Shown here piece by piece: positions 1 through 10,439 of a DNA stretch of 64,000 nucleotides. Position numbers and translations under genes: made by a program. The notes under the pieces were generated by a model. That model did no database searches. It was not told the origin of the DNA and was given only the letters and a program-made list of their open reading frames with translations. This DNA is from Diogma glabrata (taxonomy: Eukaryota; Arthropoda; Insecta; Diptera; Cylindrotomidae): contig OY856188.1 in assembly GCA_963693315.1 (NCBI GenBank), positions 99,670,915-99,734,914 on the forward strand. Reading direction: 5' to 3'. Position 1 is the first letter of the stretch. Every line of letters starts with the position of its first letter.

Positions 1-2300
1 ACCTAATCTACAAAACACATTTAAAAAAAGTGTTAACATGCTTTCTTTTCTTTGGAACAAATTAGCTGCTAAAACCAGCTTTGAGAGCACCAATGGAACT
101 ACAAATACTTGAAAGTAAGTAGAATATAACCCAAATTATGGTTATTGCTCATATCAATGTGTTGTAGATAAACATGAAAATAAGTAAGTTTGATCTTCAA
201 TGAAGCGATACTATAGTATTATGGTAAGACATCATAACATAACGTAACAAAGTCGCGGATATTGGATATCTAAAACGTAATCCTTGAAAATATTTAATAT
301 ATACACTTTAACTGACAAACAATAAAGTTTTTTTGTAAGCCTAATTAGTCATTCTATATATACCGACAGCTTTGAATTTTTTTTAGATCAAATCACTGAT
401 TGACGACATACTGTTTCCAATATAAAAATATTAAAATGATTATTAATTTTATTTGACAATTATTTATTTTATTTGACAATTGAAGGTTAGGTCGTAACAA
501 TAAAATTCTCCTTAACGCTGGAACGGATTTAATTAATTCTTTAAAAATTTATGAGAAAGTTAAAAAACAAATCTATATTAATAACAAAGAAATTAAAAAA
601 AAATTCTGTTGTTTTTTTATATATATTACAATAAAATAACAAAACACAAAAAGTGAAAATATTTTAAAAACCTAAAATTATATATGTTATCTTAACATTA
701 ATTAGTTCATGTTATTTTTAAAAAAAATTATCATAATTATATATATTGTTTTGTTAAAATTCTTAATGCAGATTAAAAACAAAAAACATCGTGCATTAAT
801 TTACGCTATGATTAATTTTTTAAATTAAAGGTAATATTTCACCTGAATTATGTTATAACCAACTATTAAAGGGAGCTTCCATTGAAAGCTTTTTATATTT
901 TAATTTTAGTTCCGTTGAAAAATTATCAAAACGAATATGTGTAACTGACTCAACATGTGAAAGGTGTTAATATATTTAAAATATACTACAAATCGCTATA
1001 TCATCAATATTATCATATGACATGCATATTTTTGCCATGTTAATTTAATCGACCAAAAATAAATTTTTGAGTTTTTGTGTTATTCCGTTCAGACGATATG
1101 TTTTAAGGAATATTGTTGTTGCGAAATAATACAATTAATAATCAAAACAGACCTTGAACCATTTCTCTTATAAATTATGAGATTTTGGTGCAAAAGATAT
1201 ATATCAGATAACATGGGTGTCTACCATAATAAAAATTTTGTTTCAAAATGAATTTACTGGTGCTACGGTAGGTAATTCACGGGTTAAAATATGTCCATTT
1301 TATAGCAAAGATAATGCGAGATCGAAAAACTTTTACTGATTGCTGTATGTTAGATTTGCTAATCCTTACCCACAAACAAACAACAAGATTGGGATTTGTG
1401 AATTTTACAGGTAGATATTAAGTTTGATTTATGATTAAATAATTCATTCAAATTGCAAAGACGCAAAAATGTGAGAAAATATGAATTCAATTGTCTATTA
1501 TGTACTTGTATTTCTATTGTTCATCGAGATTATGCGATTACATAAAGTATCACAAACAATTTTTTTGTACTAAAAAAACCATAAATATTTTTGTATTCGC
1601 TTAAACAAAGTTTAAAATAATCAACATAATTAAAATATCTTTGTTTTTAGAAATAAGATAACTTATTTAAAACATAATTTAATTCATTTTCTGTAACATG
1701 AATATGTTAAAAGAAAATTAATTATGGTATTGAATGAATTTGAATTAATTCGAATAATTGTGATTGATTATATTATATATGTTACAGGTATAGTTGTAAT
1801 ACCGGAAAACTTATGTTAGAAATTTGGCGTTTTTCAAAATTTGATGTAACGGATGCTACGATTTATAGCATAGACAATACTACAAATTATATAATATATT
1901 ATGGGTTTGAAAAGAAATTTAAACTGTGTAGACTTTTTGAAGAGTTATTGAAGTTTGAATATCGTTTGTATCAAATTTGGCTTGCTCAAATGTTGATGAC
2001 TTTTGAAGCTGGGATATAGTTTTCATATTTTACAAGAAAATGGGTTAGTTTAATTTAGGTTTACACATTGATTAATAATTTTTCACTAAATATATTATAA
2101 TAAACCAAAAATAAATTTTATATAAAAATATTGCGACGCTGATGCATAGGCTGACTTTACCACAACTCTGGAAACATAGTGTTCTGGATATATAATGAGC
2201 TAATATCCATCAAATACTTTAATTAAAAGCTAACCAATGTTATAGATTTCGCGTAGTTCTAATTATAAAAATATTAAAGAAAGCAGTAGTATCCCATCAA
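1..2300. other. AT-rich DNA without recognisable genes
   Basis: No open frame here has protein-like composition; the longest short frame (1813-2019) is AT-driven and I recognise nothing in it. A short direct duplication of attttatttgacaatt lies at about 445-481. I see no transposon ends, tRNA boxes or splice-bounded coding segment. Confidence 0.6.
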
Positions 2301-4435
2301 ACATAAATTCTGTTGTACGAGAAAAAGTAAAAAAAATTTTAACCGGAAGTGGCAAACAGGAAGTTGGGATGCAGAACTGTTGGGAACTGTATTAAATGGT
2401 TATGTATCAAGTTTCATCTAATTCGATTTTCAGGTACAGATATTATTGAGCTTTCAAACAAACAGGTAAAAGGGACAGCCCCCACTACTTTGTTCACTAT
2501 CGCTCAAAAACTAATCGGTTCCTTGCCATACATAGTTGCATGTTTTTCCAAAGTGTAATCAAAATTTATTCACGAACGAATGCTGTGTGCTACCAACAAA
2601 CATTGAAAAAATTGTGACACAGTAAACAGGTGTTCAGGAGACCCCCCCGCAACTTACTTCAATATTGTCCAAAAACTAATCAGTTCTTTGTTAGTTAAGT
2701 CTAATCTAATTGTCATTAAAATAAATTAATGAATGAAGTCTGTATGCTCCCAACAAACTTTAAAAACAAAGTGTGAAAAGTAAGCATTTATATGGTAGAC
2801 CCCCCGCCACTTTGATTAATGTGTCTCAAAAGATGATAATTATTTTCTCACACTAATTGAAACCTTTTCCATAAGTTTCGTCATAATCACTTCATTATTG
2901 TAGGCTGTAGTGTGCATAAAGACACTGAAAAAAAGGAAAAATTAAAAAAAAAATTTTTACCGGAAGTGAAAAACCGGAAGTTGGGATGCAGAACTGTTGC
3001 GAACCATACTAAATACTTATGTGCAAAGTTTCATCCAATTCGATTATCAGGTACAGATGTTATTGAGCTTTCAAAAATACAGGTGTATGGGACACCTCCC
3101 ACCACTTTGTTCACTATCGCTCAAAAACTAATCAGTTCCTTACCATACATAGTTGCATCTTTTTCCAAAGTGTCATCAAAATTCATTCACGAACGAATGC
3201 TATGTGCTCCCAAGAAACATTGAAAAAATTGTGACACAGTAAACAGGTGTTCGGGAGGCCTATCACCATTTAGTCCAATATTGTCCAAAAACTAATCAGT
3301 TCTTTGTTATTTAAGTCTCCATCTTTTTTCTAATTGTCATTAAAATAAATTAATGAACTTCATTCATTCATTCTGTATGCTCCCAACAAACTTTAAAAAC
3401 AAAGTGTGAAAATTCAGCATTTGTATGGTAGACCCCCCGCCACTTTGATAAATGTGTCCCAAAAGATGATAATTATCATTTCACACTAATTGAAACCTTT
3501 TCCATAAGTTTCAACATAATCACTTCATTATTGTAGGCTGTAGTGTGCATAAAGACACTGAAAAAACTGCAAAAAATTACAAAATATTTTTTTTTACCGG
3601 AAGTGAAAAATCGGAAGTTGGTATGCAGAACTTTTGTGAATCATACTATATGCTGATGTACCAAGTTTCATTCAATTCGATTATCAGGTACAGATGTTAT
3701 TGAGCTTTCGAAAAAACAGGTGCTCCGGGGACCCCACACTATCGCTCAAAAACTAATCAGTCCCTTGTCATACATATTTGCATCTTTTTCCAAAGTGTCA
3801 TCAAAATTCATTCACGAACGAATGTTTTATGCTCCCAACAAACATAAAAACATTGGGTAAAAACCACCTGTTGTATGGTGGACCCCCAACCCTTTATCTA
3901 AAGTACTCCAAAATCTGATAAAATCTTTTTCATGATACTTGAAAGCTTTTACCAACGTTTCATGAAAATCGATCGGTAATTGTACAGTAGGGATAAACTA
4001 TTGAAAAAAAAACTCTTTATTCGGAAGTGACAAACCGGAAGTTGGTATGCAGAACTATTGGAAACTGTACTAAAACCTTATATACTAAGTTTCAATAAGA
4101 TCCGGGATTAGAAGTTATTCAAGATTTAAACTCAGAGGTGTTCGGGAGACCCCCCGCCATTTTGTCCAAATTTGTAATGAATCCAAACCTTCCATTTTCA
4201 AATGAACCTGTATCATTTGCCAAATTTTCATCAAGATCCTATGCAGAAAGGTCACCCACACACACACACACACACCGACGCACTGACGTACACCAAAATT
4301 TTTATTGGCTATTTAGATAGAGGATGGTCCAAAACAAAAGAAAAAACAAAATTTGGGGTATGTAAGATTTTTTTTTCACGATAGATTGCATTACTTCACA
4401 CAATTTAAAATTGTGGTGAAGTAAAAAACTATAGT
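2300..4435 (+). repeat. Tandem array of a 420-640 bp interspersed repeat (four units)
   Basis: Four related units start near 2340, 2957, 3594 and 4018. Each opens with an A/T tract and the doublet CCGGAAGTG...CGGAAGTTG, then a conserved stretch with TCATCCAATTCGATT, a C-run (GACCCCCCGCC), a CACTATCGCTCAAAAACTAATCAG-like block and TCATTCACGAACGAATG. Units 1 and 2 are full, unit 3 is internally deleted, and unit 4 diverges and ends in a (CA)n tract at about 4256-4276 followed by ACCGACGCACTGACG. The short open frames inside (for example 2912-3223) repeat from unit to unit and carry no recognisable domain, so I read them as repeat sequence rather than a gene. The same CCGGAAGTG doublet returns at 7328. 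The superfamily is not recognised. Confidence 0.8.
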
Positions 4436-5278
4436 AGAAATATTACATTCTTAAAATTCGATTCAGTTTTGTCGTTTTTTGATTTCACATTTGTCTATTA
4501 AGGCTAAGCTGAGTTGTTGGTTTCATCCTTTTTGAGAGATTAGGGATATAATGGGAATTTTCGTTGCATAATTTTGATCTCGGTCTCGATAGTCAAATTA
4601 TAAACTATGTAATTTTACTGTTATTTGGTTTTGGTGTCTTGGTGTCGTACAATAATATAGGGTTGCAATCTAGCTGACTGGCATCTGTTTTTCAATTTCC
4701 ATAAAAATATAAAACTGAAAAGCAGTTAGTATTTGAGTTTTGACTGGTTTAACGAATTACGTAGCTATTGTTTGTGGTTTGATTTTCAAAAAATTGACTC
4801 CGACTGGAAAATTTTATGGTGTGGTTTGACTGCAGGTTTTAATTAATTTAAATATTTCCACATAATTGACTTTTGGTTCCTTGTTTTTTAGAATTTTTCT
4901 ATTTTATCTGTATTGATATTGTTTTTGATTTTGTACCAGTATTTGTTTTGATGGTGTGAAATAATACTAAAAATTGACACTGGCTTCATTATCAAGCTCT
5001 GTATTATGACCTAAATGTAGCATGAAATACAAACCATATTTGTTAAAATTTTAATTAAAACATGTTGTGTAATAGAAATTATATACAATGCCTAACAAGA
5101 TAAATAACAAGAATGAATAAACCTTTTAACACATAAATCAAATAATAACATGCGTTCTCAGGTGTTGGTGAGGGAAATTTAGGAAATAAAAATAAAATAA
5201 AAAGTAAAAACTAAATTTTTATCAAAACATTTGCATGATCAAAATCAAAATGTAACTGTCTATATATCGGTTAGAGGC
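4436..5278. other. Intergenic DNA, nothing recognised
   Basis: Base composition is slightly more T/G-rich than its surroundings. There is no coding frame, TIR or tandem structure that I can support. Confidence 0.5.
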
Positions 5279-5585
5279 ATATTCCTTGATCATGTGAACA
5301 ACTTTCTTCCCCAATGATTAAAGCCCCCATATAGATTAATGTGGAGGTTCGTTTCTTCGAGTAAACGATAGTGTTCCATCCTCAACGAATATTTCATAAC
5401 AAAGATTGAGGAATAGAATAAAGTTCACTGAATAGAGTTCATCCGTTAGCACGCCATAGATATCATTTCTACAAGTGATAACCTCATGACTTTGACAAGT
5501 CGTACCTTACTGCTATTACCAGTGATACACGATGACTCACATTAACTCGTTTGTCAATCGCAGAGACTGGAGCACGCGGGGTTGT
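5279..5585 (+). repeat. Interspersed repeat, copy A of a three-copy family
   Basis: The segment shares CCTTGATCATGTG, CGAATATTTCATAAC, GATTGAGG and a TTCACTGAATAG-like block, in the same order, with 52335-52620 (reverse orientation) and, over the right part, with 43608-43745. Internal order and spacing are conserved, so this is one repeat of about 300 bp. No coding capacity or clear terminal repeats are visible and the class is unknown. Confidence 0.65.
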
Positions 5586-7009
5586 TACACCTATTGACCA
5601 ACGTCAATGTTTACAACAACATAAAATAATAGTGATGGATAACATCAGTAAAATCAATGCGTTTGAAATGATCCAGCAGTTTCATTTGAAGTTTTAATTA
5701 AATCAATTAATATTTATATGGGTGATCATCTATTGAGTGTTTTAGTAATTTGTCAACCAAATACTAAATATTGTAATTTCTGATACACAAAAAGCAGAAA
5801 CTATTTTTTTTATAAAATTAAGATTGAACTATGATTGTTATATTACCAATTGTACCGATAATTTCGCCATAAGCTCCAGCTCCAGTTTACACTCCCAAAC
5901 CACACCAACAAATTAAAACCCACATTAACAACGTAATAGAAATATAGTATAAATCAATATAATATTTAATATATTGTTGGCAATCTAAATAATGATTAAA
6001 ATTGGGAATGAAAGTTTTCGAAGTTTTAAATAGAATCAATTGTTTGAGTTTTTAAAGAATTAAAAATAGGTAAAATGCGAACAAAATTTACTCGCTGATA
6101 ATTCTGTGAATGTAAAAGAACAAAAAAGCATAAATAATTGACATAAACTAGTGTTGTAAAGTATTTATATTGCCAATGGACACTGATAAAAAAATGGCAC
6201 ATTGGGTTAAATCTTTTCCATAGCTGGTTATAGTAACTAAAAAAAGATTTAATTACACCAGCTTGTATAAATGGTTGAAATTGGAAAATATATTATCGTT
6301 TCAAATATCATCAATTCAGATCTTCCTCAGCTGTAACAATTTTATAATTCCATCAATTTTCCGATCTAGTTCTACTTGATGCTTCATTCAATCATATATT
6401 TTTGGAATTAATAAAAGCTCATGTCCTGAAAATGTCCTGTTTTCAACGAAACCATATCGACAATCGATTGAATGGCAAACCGGTGTGCTGGTAATTGTTA
6501 AAGTTATGGTACAGTTTTTCGACCTAGCCCAGCACCTAACACAGCAGAACGCCGAGTTCATCCGATAGTTATGTTTCGATATTTCCTTCACAGAAATACA
6601 ATTTTAACTAGTGGGATAGGGGTGTGACCTTAAGGGCGACCCGGCCAAGAACTTCCCAAGAAAGTTAAAAACTAACTAGTTGCCAAGACTGCTGGATAAG
6701 TTATACTGACACATCAAACTAACTTTACTGCCTATATTGAGACGTCAAAGTTAGACAATATGATTTAATAGCATCATCCAAAATAATGCTAGCTAGAACA
6801 AAAATCAATGTAAAAATAAAAATTAAACTTACAAAAAAATATTAAAAACAACTTAAACAAAGAAGTCATTAAACAATTATGTAATATTAGCTCAATTAGG
6901 GATTAGCCACAAATACACATTATTACTATTAATTTTTATACGATAAATTAATTGTTATAAATTAAATAGGATTACACTCACATATACACAATATATACAC
7001 ATCTACAGA
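5586..7009. other. Intergenic DNA, nothing recognised
   Basis: AT-rich sequence. A moderately GC-richer patch lies at about 6590-6700 (GGGTGTGACCTTAAGGGCG). The minus-strand frame 6388-6591 has no recognisable motif. Confidence 0.4.
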
Positions 7010-7865
7010 CTGCGAACTAAAAGAAGTTGTCAAGACAGTTTCAGGCGGTCTTTAAACGTGAAGATATCCTTAAAATATCGATATCAAAAATCATATCATA
7101 CACAACGACCTAACACATCAGGTCAGTTAAAAAATCATCATTTGTTTAATAGACACCGACCACTTTGTATACAAGACAGTCCAAAATCTAATTAAGTATT
7201 TCTCATGTTAACTGAAACGTTTAATCAAAGATTCGTCAAATACTTCATAAGTTTAGGCAATAATGTTGTGATATTCTTAAAATATTCTTTAAATCTAAAT
7301 CTAAATTTTAATCTAAAAAAACTATTTAACCGGAAGTGACAAACCAGAAGTTGCAAAACTACTATAAACATTACGAAAATAACACATAGTTTTATCACAT
7401 TTACTTAAAGAACTCAAAAACAAAGATAGCAATTTTTTTTTTGCCAATGCCATAGTGGCACTTTTGCCACTATGGCACATGGCTGACATGTTGACAAACA
7501 ATATGGTAGGTCAATGACCTTGATAGCATTATTTATTCTCATGATATTTGCAAGAGATCATTTTCAGGTTTTTGGAAACTACTAAAAAACAAATGACTCA
7601 ATTTCGGAGAAAAGGACTGGGCTCTAAGTTACGCTACGATACATCGATTGTGACCAGTTTCGTTGAAATGGAGCCATCTGTTGTTGAGAAAGCGTTGGAC
7701 AAAATTTGGTTCACATACAGCGATACATACACACACACATACAGACCGCCAGCTAAAAATAGTCTAAACAGCTTCAGGAGGTCATGAAACGTAAAGATAT
7801 CATAAAAATTCGGATTTTGAAGATCGACCCAAAAACAATAACTTCCCATATCGGGAAGTTAATAA
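7010..7865 (+). repeat. Repeat related to the 2300-4435 array, with palindromic end
   Basis: Two diverged copies of a block with CAGGCGGTC / CAGGAGGTC followed by AAACGT.AAGATATC lie at 7040-7085 and 7770-7805, each just after a CA-rich tract. The CCGGAAGTGACAAACC doublet of the 2300-4435 family occurs at 7328. The right edge is the palindrome AACTTCCCATATCGGGAAGTT (7839-7860), which looks like a terminal hairpin of the element. The short frames 7548-7787 (+) and 7634-7849 (-) sit inside the repeat and are not genes. Confidence 0.6.
7448..7477. repeat. Perfect 13-bp stem hairpin
   Basis: TGCCATAGTGGCA and its exact reverse complement are separated by the 4-nt loop CTTT. Confidence 0.9.
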
Positions 7866-7884
7866 TAAATAAAAAACAATGACT

Positions 7885-8795
7885 TAGAAAATTACAAAAA
7901 ACATTGTTTTGGACTAGAAAAAAAATCACCTTTCATATGAGACACAACACTCGTCAAGGTCAAACATATTTTTTCTTCAAAATTTCTCCTCTCAACCCCT
8001 CCAAAGAACATTTGAAATGATTGAAACCGCCATAGTTTTCATTCAATGTTTACAAAATTTCCTACAAACCGAATTGAATTTGTGAATTTATTCAAATTCT
8101 TGCTTCTGTAATGTTCGAGGGAGGGAAAGAGAAGCAGGAGAAATTTTCTTCAAAAAACTGTGCTTTAGAAAAATAGAATAAACTTGTTTAGAAAAAAACA
8201 CCTTTCAACACACCACTCGTCAAGGTCAAAAATAAGTTTTTTTCAAAATGCCGCTTCTCCATCCCCTGCAAATAACATTTTAAAAGAAGCCGACCGCTAT
8301 ATTATAGCATAGCTATAATCGTGAATTTTTTCAAATTTGTTTTAATATGTTCGGAGATAGAGTGTGGAAAAATGAGACTTGAAAAAACACACATTTTTGG
8401 TAATAATTCTCAAAAACTAAGCAGTTAGTCCCTGGTCCTTCACCTACATAATTTTGTGATTACCACATATTTTATACTTCGTGATGCGCCTGTCCTTGAC
8501 GAGCCTGAAAACATTTGTTCTATGATTTTTCTCAAATCGGCTGCTTTTGCGTTCGGCAAGCTCCGAAAAATGCCGATTGCCCGGGATCTTGTAAATTTTT
8601 GTTTTTCGCAAAAAAATCGCAGAACAAATGTTTTCGGGCTCGTCAAGGACAGGCGCATCACGAAGTATAAAATATGTGGTAATCACAAAATTATGTAGGT
8701 GAAGGCCCAGGGACTAAGTCAATAATTCATTGATTTTTTTTAAAAATATTTCGATTTTTTTAAACCAAACTCGATTTCTTATCTATATATGTACA
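7885..8795 (+). repeat. Interspersed repeat with internal duplication, interrupted by a TIR element
   Basis: Starts with ACATTGTTTTGGACTAG. The block beginning ACCTTTCA and containing ACTCGTCAAGGTCAAA occurs twice in tandem (about 7928 and 8200). The sequence TTTTTGGTAATAA.TC (8394-8410) is separated from AATAATTCATTGATT (8720 on) by the TIR element at 8426-8716. A second, uninterrupted copy of the family lies at 61855-62225, so this host repeat predates the TIR insertion. Confidence 0.8.
8426..8716. mobile_element. Non-autonomous, near-palindromic TIR transposon (291 bp)
   Basis: Begins TAGTCCCTGG and ends CCAGGGACTA. The two arms are inverted copies for about 110 bp, with a short unique centre, so both strands carry almost the same open frame, which should not be taken as a gene. 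The 3-bp direct repeat AGT (8423-8425 and 8717-8719) flanks it. A longer relative (567 bp) with the same ends lies at 37053-37619, flanked by TAC. The two independent 3-bp duplications suggest a 3-bp target site. There is no transposase inside, so it must have been mobilised in trans. The superfamily is not certain. Confidence 0.88.
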
Positions 8796-8859
8796 TAAAA
8801 TATGGATAAAAACAAATATTTGCAATTTTTTGTAATATCGGTAGGCATGGAAAAACACA

Positions 8860-9300
8860 TTTTATAACTGTAGATTTCAAGTTGATGGTACTTATAGACG
8901 GACGCTGAAATGTCACCAATAGGGTTCCGTTTTGAATTTTTTAAAGTACGGAACGCTAAAGAAAACTCATTATTATTCGTCAAACTTAAAAGAGAACTTT
9001 TTTAATTTTTTGCGCGATCATGCGGTTGTTGATGATGAAGGAGACTTCCGTTGTGATGTAAGATGACTTTTTTTTCCCAATCGATGGACTTTGCTCTTTG
9101 ACGCAGAGATACGGCTCAGTAGACTCAATGATCTTAGGAGCTACAACGGTAGGGTCACCCATATCGGTAGGTCCTACGTAAGAAGCGAAGCCAAGATCGA
9201 ATTCAAAACCCAAAGGTAGAACGTACGCTGATAGCATGTTCGAGAGGGTGCTTGATCGCTAGTACGGAACTCTGGAAATCGGGCGCCCTGCAGTTTTAAT
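8860..9300 (-). other. Unassigned GC-richer ORF-like island
   Basis: GC content rises relative to both sides. The minus strand is open over 8986-9237 (83 codons) with a plausible mixed amino-acid composition (LPLGFEFDLGFASYVG near its N-terminus), but I recognise no domain. Nearby, GGGTTCCGTTTTGAATTTTT...GTACGGAACGCTAA (8924-8956) is an imperfect inverted repeat resembling GGTTCCGT-type motifs common in insect repeats. A fragment of a repetitive element is more likely than a host exon. The first methionine cannot be trusted as a start. Confidence 0.3.
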
Positions 9301-9309
9301 AAATGCGTT

Positions 9310-9335
9310 ACCACAACACAGGGCGCTGTTGTGGT
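9310..9335. repeat. 9-bp stem hairpin with GC-rich loop
   Basis: ACCACAACA and TGTTGTGGT are exact inverted copies around the 8-nt loop CAGGGCGC. Confidence 0.8.
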
Positions 9336-9393
9336 TAGCCATTGTACCTACCTATTTTTAGATAAATATTGTATGGAAAACAATAACGTTTAA

Positions 9394-10365
9394 GATGAGA
9401 GCGATGCTTCTCCAAACGCATCACATAAACTAACAACAAAACTATGCACCATGTCTTACTCTAGGATCATGCCTGATTCATCAGCTTATCCTAAACCAGA
9501 TAGCACACATACTATCCCAGACTCTATAATCTGGCCTGATTTATCAGCTTATCCTAATTCAGATAGTTCACATACCATGTCTGACTCTAGGATAATGCAT
9601 GATTCACCAGCTTAATCTGAGTCAGACGGAACACCTGTACGATATAGACCAAAATTTCTAGTACCTAAATTAAGTTGCGTTCAGATTAATCTGCACAGAT
9701 TGGAAATGGGCTCAGTTAATTTGAACCGGTTAATTGAACAGGATGGTCACGATCTTACGTTCCTACAGGAGCCGTGGGCAGACAGTAAAAGAATAAAAGG
9801 TCTATCGTAAAACACAAATACAAAACTGATTTATTTCTCAGATGTGGAAAGACCGCGAACCACGATTCTTTTCAAGAAACATCTGAAGATATTTCCGTTG
9901 AATAAATTTATCTGCAGAGATCTTACAACGGTCCAGATAGAAATTCATCTTCCTCAAGGTGGATTTCACAAATTCATTTTAGCTTTTGCATACTTCCCGG
10001 GGGATAGCGACGAGACACCACCAGAAGTGGTAGAGAAACTCATCAAGAATTGCAACAATAACCACATAATAGTGTGTGATGCTAACGCCCATCACACTGT
10101 GTGGGGAAGTAGTAACATTAACACATAAGGCGAGCGTCTGCTTCAATTTTTGTTTACAAACTATATGTTTATGGCAAACAAAGGTAGTGAGCCTACCTTT
10201 AGAAATGCAATCAAAGGTGATGTCCTTGACCTTACTCTAACTAACATAAACACTGCTAATCATATTAGTATATGGCATGTTTCGAAGGAAGCTTCTGTGT
10301 CTGATCATGCTTATATATGTTTCAACATAAAACACCGCCCGAAGAGCATCCATAGATATATTTAA
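9394..10365 (+). mobile_element. LINE 5' part: apurinic-type endonuclease (degenerate)
   Basis: Reading frames between 9394 and 10365 give the start of a non-LTR retrotransposon ORF2: a strand with QINLHR (about 9676), then TFLQEPW (about 9755), then after a stop at about 9808 a second stretch with CDANAHHTVWGSS (about 10075-10113) and finally DLTLTN and SDHAY (about 10227-10317). These match the N-terminal LQEPW glutamate motif, the central D.N.H motif and the C-terminal SDH motif of the exonuclease-endonuclease-phosphatase fold. The domain would nick target DNA for target-primed reverse transcription. At least three in-frame stops (9391, 9619, 10126) make it non-functional. The spacing and QINLHR signature resemble LOA/R1-like LINEs. 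The RT that should follow is not downstream on this strand; LINE sequence resumes in the opposite orientation at 10440. Confidence 0.85.
9448..9622 (+). repeat. In-frame 22-residue tandem repeats ahead of the endonuclease
   Basis: Two full units and a partial third, of about 66 bp, share MSDSRIMPDS and SAYPNSDSSHT-like blocks. They lie in the same frame as the QINLHR endonuclease start 72 codons downstream. They are serine-, proline- and aspartate-rich and would form a disordered N-terminal extension. A TAA replaces the expected tyrosine codon in the last unit. Confidence 0.7.
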
Positions 10366-10439
10366 AGTTGAAGCGACAAAATTGACCAACATATTTATTT
10401 GGGTAAAAAAGTCATCTTTTTTTAATTTTATTATTGGAA

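Noticed and set aside
8440..8698. Overlapping 73-80 codon frames on both strands
   Set aside because: Both are produced by the two arms of the palindromic TIR element; the protein on one strand nearly equals that on the other.
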